The position numbers and the translations under genes were made by a program. The notes below the pieces were generated by a model. That model was not told the DNA's origin. It ran no database searches and saw only the letters and a list, made by a program, of their open reading frames with translations. Positions 1 through 8,715 of a DNA stretch of 64,000 nucleotides are shown piece after piece (position 1 is the stretch's first letter; every line of letters starts with the position of its first letter). The DNA comes from Burkholderia sp. MS389 (GTDB taxonomy: Bacteria; Pseudomonadota; Gammaproteobacteria; Burkholderiales; Burkholderiaceae). The DNA is taken from assembly GCF_016899425.1 (NCBI RefSeq), contig NZ_CP045995.1, forward strand, positions 2,728,001 to 2,792,000. Reading direction: 5' to 3'.

Positions 1-1629
1 TACGCGCAGCACTACATCCATTGTTTGCCGTTTGGCGCGCAGCCCTGCGGCGCGCTGTGCACGACGCCGCGCACGCATTTCCGCGTGTGGGCGCCCGGCA
101 GCACCCACGTCGAGCTCGAACTCGATACCGGCTACGGCCCGATGCTCGTCCCGATGACGAGCGCCGGCCCGAACTGGTTCGAGGTCTTCGTCGACTGCGG
201 CGCGGGCGCACGTTACCGCTATCGTCTCGACGACACCGTATCGATTCCCGATCCCGCGTCGCGCTCGCAGCCCGACGGGCTCGACGGCCCGAGCGAGGTC
301 GTCGATCCGCGCGCGTTCACGTGGCGCAATACGTTCTGGCACGGGCGCGCGTGGGAAGACATCGCGCTCTACGCGATCCGCCCGCACGCGGTGGGCGGCT
401 TCGACGGCGTGCGCCGCCGGCTGCCGCAACTCGCGCGCCTCGGCGTGACCGCGCTGGAGCTGCTCGCGTCGCCGCACGACAGCCTGCCGTTCGCGCCGCT
501 CGCGGCCGAAGGCGGCCCCGACGCGCTGAAGGCACTGATCGACGCTGCGCACGGCTACGGTCTCGCGGTGCTGCTGGAACTCGACTACGCGCGCTTCGGC
601 AGCGGCACCGACGCGCTGCGCCACTACGCGGGGCCGTTCTTCCATACGCGCGACGATCCGCTGCAGGCCGCGCCGCTCGCGCTCGATCATCCGGAAGTTT
701 GCGATTTCTTCTGCGACAACGCGCTGTACTGGATCGACGAATACCGCTGCGACGGGCTGCGCCTGCGCGAAGCCGACCGGATCGGCGTGTCGTGGCTGCG
801 CGAGATCGCGGATCGCGTGCGCGCCGCCGTGCCGGCCGACCGGCTGATCCACCTCGTGCTCGGCAGCGAGCGGCATCCGGCGCATCTCGCCGATACCCAT
901 TTCGATGCGCAGTGGAACGGCTGCGGCGAACGCGCGCTGCACCGGCTCACCGGGCGCGACACGTCGGCTCATGAAGGCATTTCCACGCACCAGTCGATTC
1001 ACACGCTCGCCCGCGCGCTGACCGCGGCCGGCGCGGCGTACCAGCCGGCCGCATCGGCGGACGGGATGGCCGCCGACAGCGGACTGTCGCTGACGTCGCT
1101 CGTACTGTCCGACGGCGCATGGCGCGACAGCGGCCCGGGCGATCACGGGCAGGCGGCCGGCTTGGCCGCGCTCGCGCTGTCGCTGCTCACGCCGCAGATC
1201 CCGCTGATCTTCGACGAAACCGCGCGCGACATCGACCGTGCGCATTTCGTGCAGTCGGCGCTCGCGGTGCGCGCGAAGCTGATCGCGCCGAGGCTGTCCG
1301 ATTGCCGGCCACAGGCAGCCCATGCGCTCAAGGCGGACGGCGACGGCGATGCCGACGCGCTGTGCGCATCATGGCGGCTCGCCGACGACGAGACGTTGAC
1401 GATCGCGTTGAACCTGTCGCCCGATGCGGTGCCGTTCGACGCACCGGTCGGGCGGGTGGTGTTCGAGACGCCGGCACGCGCGCGCGACCGGGTCGAGGAA
1501 GGGGAGTTGCCGCCGTATTCGCTCGTCGCGTGGCTGACGGGCGACGTCAATCGCTACGCGCTGACGCACGACGTGCGTCGCCTCGACGACGGTTCATGGC
1601 GCGGCAGGCGTCCGAACCTGAACGCATGA
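1..1629 (+). CDS. TreZ-like GH13 protein (malto-oligosyltrehalose trehalohydrolase homologue), 5'-truncated by window edge, catalytic motifs lost
   Basis: The reading frame is open to the left edge, so the true start lies outside. The visible protein begins YAQHYIHCLPFG and keeps the TreZ layout: an N-terminal CBM48-like beta-sandwich (FRVWAPGSTHVELEL), a GH13 barrel, and a C-terminal beta domain ending at the TGA at 1627. TreZ normally releases trehalose from maltooligosyl-trehalose. Here every catalytic block is changed. Region I, normally DVVYNH, reads ELDYAR (577-594). Region II, normally DGLRLD, reads DGLRLR (751-768), so the nucleophile Asp is Arg. The general-acid Glu of region III aligns with Gly in LGSERHP. 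Region IV NHDQ is absent (LSDGAWRD). There is no frameshift or stop in over 540 codons, so this looks like a maintained pseudoenzyme rather than a dead gene. Family assignment is sure; function is unknown. Confidence 0.85.
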   Translation, partial: YAQHYIHCLPFGAQPCGALCTTPRTHFRVWAPGSTHVELELDTGYGPMLVPMTSAGPNWFEVFVDCGAGARYRYRLDDTVSIPDPASRSQPDGLDGPSEVVDPRAFTWRNTFWHGRAWEDIALYAIRPHAVGGFDGVRRRLPQLARLGVTALELLASPHDSLPFAPLAAEGGPDALKALIDAAHGYGLAVLLELDYARFGSGTDALRHYAGPFFHTRDDPLQAAPLALDHPEVCDFFCDNALYWIDEYRCDGLRLREADRIGVSWLREIADRVRAAVPADRLIHLVLGSERHPAHLADTHFDAQWNGCGERALHRLTGRDTSAHEGISTHQSIHTLARALTAAGAAYQPAASADGMAADSGLSLTSLVLSDGAWRDSGPGDHGQAAGLAALALSLLTPQIPLIFDETARDIDRAHFVQSALAVRAKLIAPRLSDCRPQAAHALKADGDGDADALCASWRLADDETLTIALNLSPDAVPFDAPVGRVVFETPARARDRVEEGELPPYSLVAWLTGDVNRYALTHDVRRLDDGSWRGRRPNLNA

Positions 1630-1707
1630 GCCGATGAACGCGTGAGGCGGCGTGGCGGGGCGGTAAGCGATCGTGCGCGGCCGCGCTGCCGGAAAGCGCC
1701 GAATTAA

Positions 1708-2292
1708 TTACCAGAACCCGCGAATGCCCGCGATGCCGTACGCGCCATGACGGCGCGCATCGTCGAGGTGCGCGCGCGTCATGCCGCCGAGCGCGAACAC
1801 GGGCATCGCGGCCTGTGCGGCCAGCGCGTCGAATCGCGCCCAGCCGAGCGCTGGCGCACCGGGGTGGCTGAGCGTCGGCAGCACCGGCGACAGCGTGACG
1901 AAATCCGCGCCGGCGCGCGCGGCCAGCAGCAGATCGTCTTCCGAGTGGCACGCCGCGGACACCCAGCGTCCGGCCGGCAGCGGCCGCTGCACGGCGGCGC
2001 GCAACGCGGCGCCGTCGAGATGCCAGCCGGCGCCGTCGAGCCGCATCACGCCGGCTGCCTCGATCGGGCCGTTCAGCATCAGATGCGCGCCGGCCGCGTC
2101 GCAGCGCGCGAGCGCCGCGGCGGCCAGCGACGCGAAAGCGGCCGCGTCGAACGATTTCACGCGCAGTTGCACGAGCGTTTCGCCGCGCGCGAGCACGGCC
2201 GACAGCCGGTCGAGGAACGCGGCCCGATCGGCCGCCGACGCGGACGCCGGTTCCGGCGTGATCACGCAGCAGCGCGGCAGCGGCCCATTCAT
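1708..2292 (-). CDS. ThiE/TenI-family thiamine-phosphate-synthase-like protein
   Basis: A 194-residue TIM-barrel protein of the thiamine phosphate synthase/TenI superfamily. Typical pieces are LVQLRVKSFD near the N-terminus, HLMLNG, the S-x-C-H loop VSAACHSEDDL, FVTLSPVLPTLSHPG and the C-terminal phosphate loop ALGGM...GIAGIRGFW. It resembles the C-terminal domain that many beta-proteobacteria fuse to a MutT/Nudix domain, but here it stands alone: no Nudix domain precedes it. It starts 22 bp after the stop of the CBS-domain gene at 2315, on the same strand, so the two are probably co-transcribed. No thi genes are nearby, so a salvage or TenI-like role is as likely as thiamine phosphate synthesis. 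Confidence 0.8.
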   Translation of the reverse strand: MNGPLPRCCVITPEPASASAADRAAFLDRLSAVLARGETLVQLRVKSFDAAAFASLAAAALARCDAAGAHLMLNGPIEAAGVMRLDGAGWHLDGAALRAAVQRPLPAGRWVSAACHSEDDLLLAARAGADFVTLSPVLPTLSHPGAPALGWARFDALAAQAAMPVFALGGMTRAHLDDARRHGAYGIAGIRGFW

Positions 2293-2314
2293 CGCGCGAT
2301 GCAGCGCGCGGCCG

Positions 2315-3658
2315 TCATTCGTCGGCCTCTTTCGCGATCTTCGGATAGACGCGCACGAGCACGATGCGCGGCCCGTTCATCTTCTTCACGACGACGTCGA
2401 AGCGGTCGAACGACACGCGCTGCCCTTCGGTCGGCAGGTCGCTCAACGCCTGGATCACGAGGCCGCCGACCGATTCCGCGCGGCCTTCGTCGATGTCGAT
2501 GCCGAGCGCCTGCTCGAGCGACACGACGGGCAGGCTGCCCTTGCCCATCAGCGTGCCGTCGTCGAGGCGGCTCCAGTCGGCGTCTCCCTGGCGGAATTCG
2601 TCGTGGATCTGGCCGACCAGCGCGCCCAGCAGGTTGTCGAGCGTCAGGAAGCCGATCGGCTTCTCGCCCTTGTTGCCGACCAGCGCGAAGTGCGGCGCGC
2701 CCTTGCGGAAGCGGCGGAACAGCTCCAGCGCCGGCGTGTCGGGCTTCACGTACTGGACCGGGCGCACGTAGTCGGACAGATCCTCGAGCGCGGCGCCCGC
2801 GTGACGCGCGAGCAGCAGGTCCTTCAGGTGGATCAGCCCGCTCACCTGTTCGCGCGACGCATCCTCGAACAGCGGATAGCGGCTGAAGCGGTGCCGCGCG
2901 ACGATCTCCATGTTGTCGGGCAGCGGCAGGTCGCGCCGCAGGCCGATCATTTCATGGGCCGGCCGCATCAGGTCCGACACGGTCATCGACGAAAAATCCA
3001 GCGAATGCGCGAGCGTATTCCACTCGTCGTTGCTGTACGTGCCGCGCGCCGGCTGGGCCGCATTGCCGGCCGCGCTGCGGCGGCTGCGCAGGATCAGCTT
3101 CAGCTCGTCGGTCGAATAGTGCGCATCGCCGCCGTGATCGGCCGACAGCCCCGCAAGGCGCAGCACCGCGTTCGCGCTGGTGTTGAGCACCCAGATCGCC
3201 GGATACATCGCCCAGTAGAACGCGTAGAGCGGCAGCGCGACCCACAGGCCGACCTTCTCCGGCTGACGGATCGCCATCGATTTCGGCGCGAGTTCGCCGA
3301 CGACGATGTGCAGAAACGAGATCAGCGAGAACGCGAACACGAGCGAGATCAGGTGCACGACGCGTTCGGACTCGACGCCGATCAGGTCGAGCAGCGGGCC
3401 GATCAGTTCCGCGAACGCCGGTTCGCCGACCCAGCCGAGGCCGAGCGACGCGAGCGTGATGCCGAGCTGGCACGCGGAAAGATACGCGTCGAGCCGGCCG
3501 TGCACGATGGCGAGGATGCGCCCGCGCAGGCCGTGCTTGCGGGCGAGGGTCTTGACGCGCGTCGCGCGGAGTTTGACGAGGCCGAATTCGGCCGCAACGA
3601 AGAACCCGTTCAGGGCCACCAGGAACAACGCGCCGATGAGCGCGAAGATCTGTAACAA
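2315..3658 (-). CDS. Hemolysin/CorC-HlyC family protein (CNNM-DUF21, paired CBS, CorC_HlyC domain)
   Basis: A 447-residue membrane protein. The first ~190 residues form the DUF21/CNNM transmembrane domain, with the hydrophobic N-terminal helix IFALIGALFLVALNGFF and the GELAPKSMAIRQPE motif. A CBS pair follows (about 215-340: MTVSDLMRP, RFSRYPLFED, IHLKDLLL, HFALVGNKGE), then the C-terminal CorC_HlyC domain (about 355-440: DDGTLMGKGSLPV...GGLVIQ). Related proteins act in Mg2+/Co2+ transport or divalent-cation tolerance; the 'hemolysin' label is historical. The start is a TTG at 3658, chosen because GGAG lies 8 nt upstream and the protein begins exactly at the first membrane helix. It lies upstream of the ThiE-like gene and downstream of the kinase-like gene, all leftward. 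Confidence 0.9.
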   Translation of the reverse strand: MLQIFALIGALFLVALNGFFVAAEFGLVKLRATRVKTLARKHGLRGRILAIVHGRLDAYLSACQLGITLASLGLGWVGEPAFAELIGPLLDLIGVESERVVHLISLVFAFSLISFLHIVVGELAPKSMAIRQPEKVGLWVALPLYAFYWAMYPAIWVLNTSANAVLRLAGLSADHGGDAHYSTDELKLILRSRRSAAGNAAQPARGTYSNDEWNTLAHSLDFSSMTVSDLMRPAHEMIGLRRDLPLPDNMEIVARHRFSRYPLFEDASREQVSGLIHLKDLLLARHAGAALEDLSDYVRPVQYVKPDTPALELFRRFRKGAPHFALVGNKGEKPIGFLTLDNLLGALVGQIHDEFRQGDADWSRLDDGTLMGKGSLPVVSLEQALGIDIDEGRAESVGGLVIQALSDLPTEGQRVSFDRFDVVVKKMNGPRIVLVRVYPKIAKEADE

Positions 3659-3734
3659 AGAATCGCTCCGGTTATGACAGGCCCGTCAGTATAGAGCCAG
3701 AAAGGAATTCGTAATGTGTCGGGCGGGCGCTTGC

Positions 3735-4514
3735 TTACACCGGCGCCTCGCACGGAATCGAGAACGTGAGGGTGGCGCTCGCGCCGTCGACGAACACGTC
3801 GTGCGCGAACGTGCCGCCGTGCGCGAGGGCGACGCGCTGGCACAGCGCGAGCGCCCATGCGCTGCGTTTCGCGTCGCGCTCGTGCAGCATCTCGCGCCGC
3901 GCGAACGATTCGAACGCGTGCGGCTGCGCGGGATCGACGAGCACGCCGGCGTTGACGGTGCAGGTGGCGTGCGCGGTGAACTGCACACCGTCGCGCGTGC
4001 AGGCGAACGCGACGCGGCTGCCCGCGGCGCTGGCCTCGACGGCCGTCGTCAGCAGCGTCCAGAGCGCCTGCGCGACGCGTTCGCGATCGACGGTGAGCGA
4101 CGGCTCGCCGTCCGGCAGCGTCGTGTCGAGCGCGACCTGGCGGGCGTCCGCGAGCGCGAAACGCACGAGCGCGATCGTTTCGTCGAGCAGTGCGCGCAGC
4201 GCGAACGGCCGAGGCGCGAGCGCGAGCGTGCGCGTTTCCGCGCGCGGCGCGTCGAGCACGCCATCGATCAGCGCGACCTGCTGGTCGATGCCCGTGCGGA
4301 TGCCCGCGAGCGCGCGCTGCAGGTTCGGGTCGGCATTCGCGAGCTGGCGCTCGAGCACGTAGGCCCAGCTGTGCATCGCATTCAGCGGGCTGCGCAGGTC
4401 GTGCGACGCGGTGGAGAGCGCCTGGTCGCGCAGGAACAGCGCCGCCTGGGCGGCGTAGTGCGCTGCGCGTTCGCGCAGCAGGTCGGCGGCGGGATCGACG
4501 GAAGTGGACGTCAC
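3735..4514 (-). CDS. Histidine-kinase-like protein with degenerate ATPase domain
   Basis: A soluble 259-residue protein with no membrane segment or receiver. A HisKA dimerisation helix carries an intact H-box, ASHDLRSPLNAMHSW (about 38-52), and the remainder follows the HATPase_c fold. The nucleotide-binding boxes are not conserved. The N-box region reads LWTLLTTAVEAS with Thr in place of both Asn. No DxGxG (G1) is present. The G2 position reads RSAWALALCQRVALAHGG instead of GLGLxIxxxxxxxHGG. ATP binding therefore looks unlikely. The gene follows the EamA exporter by 67 bp and precedes the CBS protein by 76 bp, same strand. It could serve as a phosphoacceptor or phosphatase scaffold for another kinase, but no response regulator is adjacent. 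Confidence 0.7.
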   Translation of the reverse strand: MTSTSVDPAADLLRERAAHYAAQAALFLRDQALSTASHDLRSPLNAMHSWAYVLERQLANADPNLQRALAGIRTGIDQQVALIDGVLDAPRAETRTLALAPRPFALRALLDETIALVRFALADARQVALDTTLPDGEPSLTVDRERVAQALWTLLTTAVEASAAGSRVAFACTRDGVQFTAHATCTVNAGVLVDPAQPHAFESFARREMLHERDAKRSAWALALCQRVALAHGGTFAHDVFVDGASATLTFSIPCEAPV

Positions 4515-4581
4515 GGAGCTGGCCTGTCGGAAGCGGTTGGCGTGGAAGTCACGCGAATCGCCATTATAGGGACGGTGGGCG

Positions 4582-5505
4582 TCACGCCGGCAGCGCGTCC
4601 TCGTCCTTTTTCCGCGCGTCGCCGTTCGGCAGCAACTGGCACGCGAGCAGGCCGGCCAGCATCAGCGCGCAGCCGACGAGCGCGCGCAGCGTCAGCGTTT
4701 CGCCGAGCGCGGCCCAGCCGGCGATCGCCGCGAATACGCCTTCCATGCTGAAGATCACCGCCGCGTGCGCGGGCGCCGCGTCGCGTTGCGCGACGACCTG
4801 CAGCGTATAGCCGACCCCGACCGAGAGCAGCCCGCCGTACAGCAGCGTCGGCAGCGCCCCGCGCAGCATCGCGACGCTGACCGGTTCGACGGCGAGGCCG
4901 ACCGCGAGACACGCGACGCCGCATACGGCGAACTGCAGGAACGCGAGCACGAGCGGATCGTGGCGCTTCGCGAGATGGCCGACCGCCATCACGTGCGCGG
5001 CGATGATGACGGCGCCCGCGAGCTGGAACCAGTCGCCGTAGAGCACCGAGAAGTGCTCGTCGATGCTGAGGAAATACAGGCCGATCGCGGCCAGCAACGC
5101 GCCGAACCACATGCCCGCGCCGATCCGGTGGCGCGCGAACACGCCCATCAGCGGCACGATCACGACGTACAGCGAGCTGATGAAGCCGGCATTCGCGATC
5201 CGCGTGTATTGCAGGCCGACCTGCTGCAGCGAGATCGACACGGCGAGCAGGCCGCCGAGCGCGACGCCCGGCAGCAGCAGCGCGGAGTCGCGCCGGATCG
5301 CCGCGAGCTGCGCGCGCGACGCCGGATTCAGCATCAGCAGCGGCACCAGCACGAGCGCGCCGAGCAGGAAGCGCAGCCCGGTGAACAGGAACGGGCCGAT
5401 CACGTCGAGGCTCAGGCGTTGCGCGACGAAAGCGGAGCCCCAGATCGCGGCGGCGCCGAGCATCAGCAGGTTGGCGCGGAGGTGCTGGCGGGCGTCGGGC
5501 TTCAA
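4582..5505 (-). CDS. DMT-family EamA transporter
   Basis: A drug/metabolite-transporter superfamily exporter with two EamA repeats and about ten predicted membrane helices. It starts ANLLMLGAAAIWGSAFVAQR, and the second repeat begins near LSVLYGDWFQLAGAVIIAAH. The repeat-end motif ALLVGCALMLAGL-like (ALVGCALMLAGLLACQ) is followed by a short charged cytoplasmic tail. The frame is open to a TTG at 5559, but the preceding residues are not membrane-like, so the TTG at 5505 (about 307 aa) is preferred; the start remains uncertain. It lies 37 bp downstream of the LysR gene on the same strand. The substrate cannot be inferred. Confidence 0.8.
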   Translation of the reverse strand: MKPDARQHLRANLLMLGAAAIWGSAFVAQRLSLDVIGPFLFTGLRFLLGALVLVPLLMLNPASRAQLAAIRRDSALLLPGVALGGLLAVSISLQQVGLQYTRIANAGFISSLYVVIVPLMGVFARHRIGAGMWFGALLAAIGLYFLSIDEHFSVLYGDWFQLAGAVIIAAHVMAVGHLAKRHDPLVLAFLQFAVCGVACLAVGLAVEPVSVAMLRGALPTLLYGGLLSVGVGYTLQVVAQRDAAPAHAAVIFSMEGVFAAIAGWAALGETLTLRALVGCALMLAGLLACQLLPNGDARKKDEDALPA

Positions 5506-5542
5506 TGGAATTCGTCTGGAGATTGCGCAGGAGCCCGCTAGT

Positions 5543-6400
5543 TTACGCCGAGATTGCAAGACTGTCGGCGAACCTGCGCAGCGCGGCGGCGGCGCGGGCG
5601 TCGCGTACCCGCGAATACAGCACGACCTGCGATTGCGGCAGCGCCGGCAGCCCGAATTTCGCGCCGACGTCGACCAGCGTGCGCGGGGCGACGCGCCGCG
5701 CGAGCGGACAGACGGCCAGCCCCGCCGCGGCGGCGGCCGCGACCGCCGCGACCCCGCCGCCCGTGAAGCGCTCGCGCCATGGCAGCCCCGCTCGGTCGAG
5801 CGCGCGCAGCGCGGCGGCCCGCACGCCGCAGGGGCCGGCCAGCACCGCGAGCGGCAGCGGCTCGCCGGCGCGCGGTGCCCAGTCGGGCGCGGCGAGCCAG
5901 GCCAGCGGCTCGGTGAAGAGCGGCGTGGCGTCGTCGCGCGGCGGATCCTCGCCGGGCTCGTGCCGCGCGATGACCGCGTCGAACCGCCGTTCGTCGTATT
6001 GCGGGAGCAGGCTCGTCGACGCCCCGAGATGCATTTCCAGCGACAGCCCCGGATCTTGCCGGTGCAGGCTCGTCAGCACGGCCGGCAGGTCGGGCACCGC
6101 GACGTGCTCGCTGACGCCGAGCGACAGGCGCACCGTGCCGGTCGAGATCGCGCCGAGCGCACGCTCGTGCGCGTCGAGCAGCGCACGGGCGGCCGGCAGG
6201 AAATTCTCGCCGTCGGCGGCCAGCTTGACGACGCGCGGCGTGCGCGCGAGCAGCGGCTTGCCGAGATGGGCTTCCAGCCGCTTCAGCTTCAGGCTGACGG
6301 CCGATTGCGTGGTGCCGAGCGCATCGGCGGCGCGCGTGAAGCTGGCGAGGTCGGCGACCAGCACGAACGCGCGGACGGCATCGAGATCGAGTACTTTCAT
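5543..6400 (-). CDS. LysR-family transcriptional regulator
   Basis: A 285-residue LTTR. The winged helix-turn-helix occupies residues ~5-62 (AVRAFVLVADLASFTRAADALGTTQSAVS-type motif, then LKLKRLEAHLGKPLLART), followed by a periplasmic-binding-protein-like effector domain (RLSLGVSEHVAVPDLP onward). It is transcribed divergently from the tautomerase gene at 6514 across a 113-bp AT-rich gap that contains a perfect inverted repeat (6415-6429), so it probably controls that gene and itself. The EamA gene lies directly downstream and may belong to the same unit. The inducer is unknown. Confidence 0.9.
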   Translation of the reverse strand: MKVLDLDAVRAFVLVADLASFTRAADALGTTQSAVSLKLKRLEAHLGKPLLARTPRVVKLAADGENFLPAARALLDAHERALGAISTGTVRLSLGVSEHVAVPDLPAVLTSLHRQDPGLSLEMHLGASTSLLPQYDERRFDAVIARHEPGEDPPRDDATPLFTEPLAWLAAPDWAPRAGEPLPLAVLAGPCGVRAAALRALDRAGLPWRERFTGGGVAAVAAAAAAGLAVCPLARRVAPRTLVDVGAKFGLPALPQSQVVLYSRVRDARAAAALRRFADSLAISA

Positions 6401-6414
6401 TTCAAATGAAAATG

Positions 6415-6429
6415 GATGAAATATTCATC
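6415..6429. promoter_or_regulatory. Candidate LysR operator
   Basis: GATGAA-ATA-TTCATC is a perfect 6-bp inverted repeat with a 3-bp spacer, 15 bp upstream of the LysR start in an AT-rich stretch between two divergent genes. Position and symmetry fit an LTTR site; binding is inferred. Confidence 0.5.
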
Positions 6430-6513
6430 AATGACTGTTCATTATAGGTTGCCGCGCCTAACCTGACGCTGTGTTTTCGTTCTTCAACGTCACTCACCGA
6501 CAGGAGCAGCACC

Positions 6514-6897
6514 ATGCCATTCACCCGTATCGCCGTACGCGAAGGCAAACCGGCCGCCTACCGCAAGGCCCTCGTCGACGGCGTGCAACGCGCGCTGATC
6601 CAGACGTTCAACGTCCCCGAGGACGACATCTTCATGGTCGTGACCGAGCATGCGGCCGAGAACTTCGTGTTCGGCCGCCATTACCTCGATATCGAACGCA
6701 GCGACGATCTCGTGATCATCCAGATCACCGCGAACAACACGCGCACGCTCGAGCAGAAGCGCTCGCTGTACCGGACGATCGCCGACAACCTGTCGCAGCA
6801 GCCGGGTGTGCGGCAGGAAGACGTATTCATCAGTCTGGTCGAGGTGCTGAAGGAGAACTGGTCGTTCGGCAACGGCATCGCGCAATACGCGGTCTGA
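6514..6897 (+). CDS. Tautomerase-superfamily protein
   Basis: A 127-residue protein beginning Met-Pro (MPFTRIAVREGKPAAYRKAL). The Pro becomes the N-terminal catalytic base after Met removal, as throughout the tautomerase superfamily. It has two beta-alpha-beta units: residues 1-60, then DLVIIQITANNTRTLEQKR onward. The C-terminal EVLKENWSFGNGIAQY signature is typical of the roughly 127-residue bacterial 'tautomerase family protein' group near MSAD/cis-CaaD. The start is fixed by an AGGAG 8 nt upstream and the N-terminal Pro. Divergent from a LysR gene that probably regulates it. The substrate is not known. Confidence 0.88.
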   Translation: MPFTRIAVREGKPAAYRKALVDGVQRALIQTFNVPEDDIFMVVTEHAAENFVFGRHYLDIERSDDLVIIQITANNTRTLEQKRSLYRTIADNLSQQPGVRQEDVFISLVEVLKENWSFGNGIAQYAV

Positions 6898-7049
6898 CGT
6901 GCCGGCTTGACCTGCCTGTTTGACGTGCCACACGGAGACAGGGCCGGATCGTCGCCTGCGTCCTTTTGGGGCGTGTACTATGGAAGTTGCTTCACGAGCG
7001 ACGCTGGCGCGGTCGATGCGCCGGCGATCCTTCATGTGCAGGAGCCTCC

Positions 7050-8669
7050 ATGTCGCGTGTGCTGGAAATCGTGTTGTCGTTGTCGCTGGAAGGGTGGCCG
7101 GTCCAGGGCGCAAGCCGCACCCGTGGCGCGCAGCGCGATTTCGGCGCCGAACTCGTGCGTGCGTGGCGGATCTGCCCGCAGGTCCGGATGCGGCGCGGCC
7201 ACGAGCGCGTGACGATCGAGCCGTGCCAGATCGAGGAGGCCGAGCGGAGCCCCGGCGCGAACTGGTGGACCTGGGTGGAATCGAACGCGCATGGCACGCG
7301 GGTCGTCGCATCGCGCACCGAGACGTTCGCCCCCGGCGTCACGCAGCGTGAGCTGTTCGACGCGGAGCACGCGGGCATCGTCGTCGCGGCGCCGCTGCCG
7401 GTGCCCACGACGGCCGGCGCAGCCGATGCCGACGCGCCGGCCGCCGACGCCGAGGGCATTGCGCCGGACACCGACGAAGCGCGGGCCCAGGCGTCGGCGC
7501 TGCGCATCGTCAGCGAACGGCGGCGCGGGCGCTGGGCCGACGACAGCGGCGTCGTGGTCGAGATGACGCTCGACGACATCATGCTGCATGGCGGCGGCGA
7601 GCCGCCGCGCCGCTACGTCGAGCTGCGTCTGGCCGCGCCCGACTGGGAAACCGTGGCCGCGCGCACGGCCGCGTTGCACGCGCTGTTTGCCGCGGCGCGC
7701 GAACTGAGCGGCGCGTGGCCCGCGTTCGTGCAACTGACGAGCGTGATCGACCGCGCCTGTGCGGGCGGGCCGGTGGCCGCCGCGCTGGTCAAGGCGCAGC
7801 CCGTCGACCTGACCGGCATCCGCACGCAGCGCGCCGCGCTGTTCGCGCTGGCCGGCGACATCACCGCGCAATGGCTCGGCAATGAATGCGGCGTGCTCGA
7901 TCGCGACGATCCCGAATTCGTGCACCAGATGCGCGTCGCGCTGCGCCGCCTGCGCACGCTGATGCGCTTCTTCCCGCGCTTCACGGACCGTCAATGGAAG
8001 GACACGCTCGGCGTCGACCTGCGCTGGCTCGCCAAGCTGCTCGGCACGGTGCGTGACTGGGACGTGTTCGCGACCGAGAGCCTGCCCGCGCTGATCGCGG
8101 CCGACGGCGGCGGCAGCGACTGGGACGGCACGCTCGACGCCGCCCGTGCGCAGTCGATGGCCGCGCGCGTCGAACTGCGGCAGGCGCTGCATTCGGCCCG
8201 CTATGCGCGGCTGACGCTCGGCTGGCTTGAATGGCTGAGCGCGCTCGTGCTGCCGGCGGCCGACGGCGACGACGCGCCGTCGCTGCGGCGTCACGCGACC
8301 AAGCGCGTGCGGCGGCTGTTCGGTCATCTCTACGGATCGCCGTCGCTCACGTCGCTCGACACGGCGGCGCGCCACCAGGTGCGGATCGATGCGAAGCGGC
8401 TGCGCTACGCGCTCGAATTCTTCGCGTCGCTGGCGTCGCGCCGCACGCGCACCGAGACGGTCAAGACGTTGGCGCGCGTGCAGAGCGTGCTCGGCGAAGC
8501 GAACGACGCGATGGTCGCGCTGCACCATCTCGAGCAACTGTCGGCGCCGCCGTACCAGCTCGGTTTCGTGCGCGGCTACGGCGCCGCGCTCCAACAGCGG
8601 GCCGCGCGCGACGCCGAGACGCTGCTCGCCAGCCTGCGGCCGCCGAAGCTCGACGGCAAGTCGGGCTGA
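7050..8669 (+). CDS. CHAD-domain protein with degenerate CYTH-like N-terminus
   Basis: The C-terminal ~270 residues form a CHAD alpha-helical domain, with the hallmark basic/His motifs VHQMRVALRRLRTLMRFFPRF and HQVRIDAKRLRYALEFFASL. CHAD domains bind polyphosphate and often follow a CYTH triphosphatase. Here the N-terminal half (1-~260) has the length and beta/alpha rhythm of a CYTH domain but lacks an ExExK motif, so triphosphatase activity is doubtful. The ATG at 7050 is preferred over an upstream in-frame ATG at 6966 because AGGAG lies 5 nt ahead and homologues begin MSRVLEIVLSL-like. Likely role: polyphosphate granule association. Confidence 0.82.
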   Translation: MSRVLEIVLSLSLEGWPVQGASRTRGAQRDFGAELVRAWRICPQVRMRRGHERVTIEPCQIEEAERSPGANWWTWVESNAHGTRVVASRTETFAPGVTQRELFDAEHAGIVVAAPLPVPTTAGAADADAPAADAEGIAPDTDEARAQASALRIVSERRRGRWADDSGVVVEMTLDDIMLHGGGEPPRRYVELRLAAPDWETVAARTAALHALFAAARELSGAWPAFVQLTSVIDRACAGGPVAAALVKAQPVDLTGIRTQRAALFALAGDITAQWLGNECGVLDRDDPEFVHQMRVALRRLRTLMRFFPRFTDRQWKDTLGVDLRWLAKLLGTVRDWDVFATESLPALIAADGGGSDWDGTLDAARAQSMAARVELRQALHSARYARLTLGWLEWLSALVLPAADGDDAPSLRRHATKRVRRLFGHLYGSPSLTSLDTAARHQVRIDAKRLRYALEFFASLASRRTRTETVKTLARVQSVLGEANDAMVALHHLEQLSAPPYQLGFVRGYGAALQQRAARDAETLLASLRPPKLDGKSG

Positions 8670-8687
8670 GCGCCACGCGCCGGACCC

Positions 8688-8693
8688 TATAAT
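8688..8693 (+). promoter_or_regulatory. -10 element upstream of modE
   Basis: A perfect TATAAT, about 23 bp before the ATG at 8716. Its presence argues against using the in-frame ATG at 8692, which overlaps the hexamer. No good -35 is visible. Confidence 0.45.
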
Positions 8694-8715
8694 GGCCGCC
8701 CGTTTCCCCGCACGC

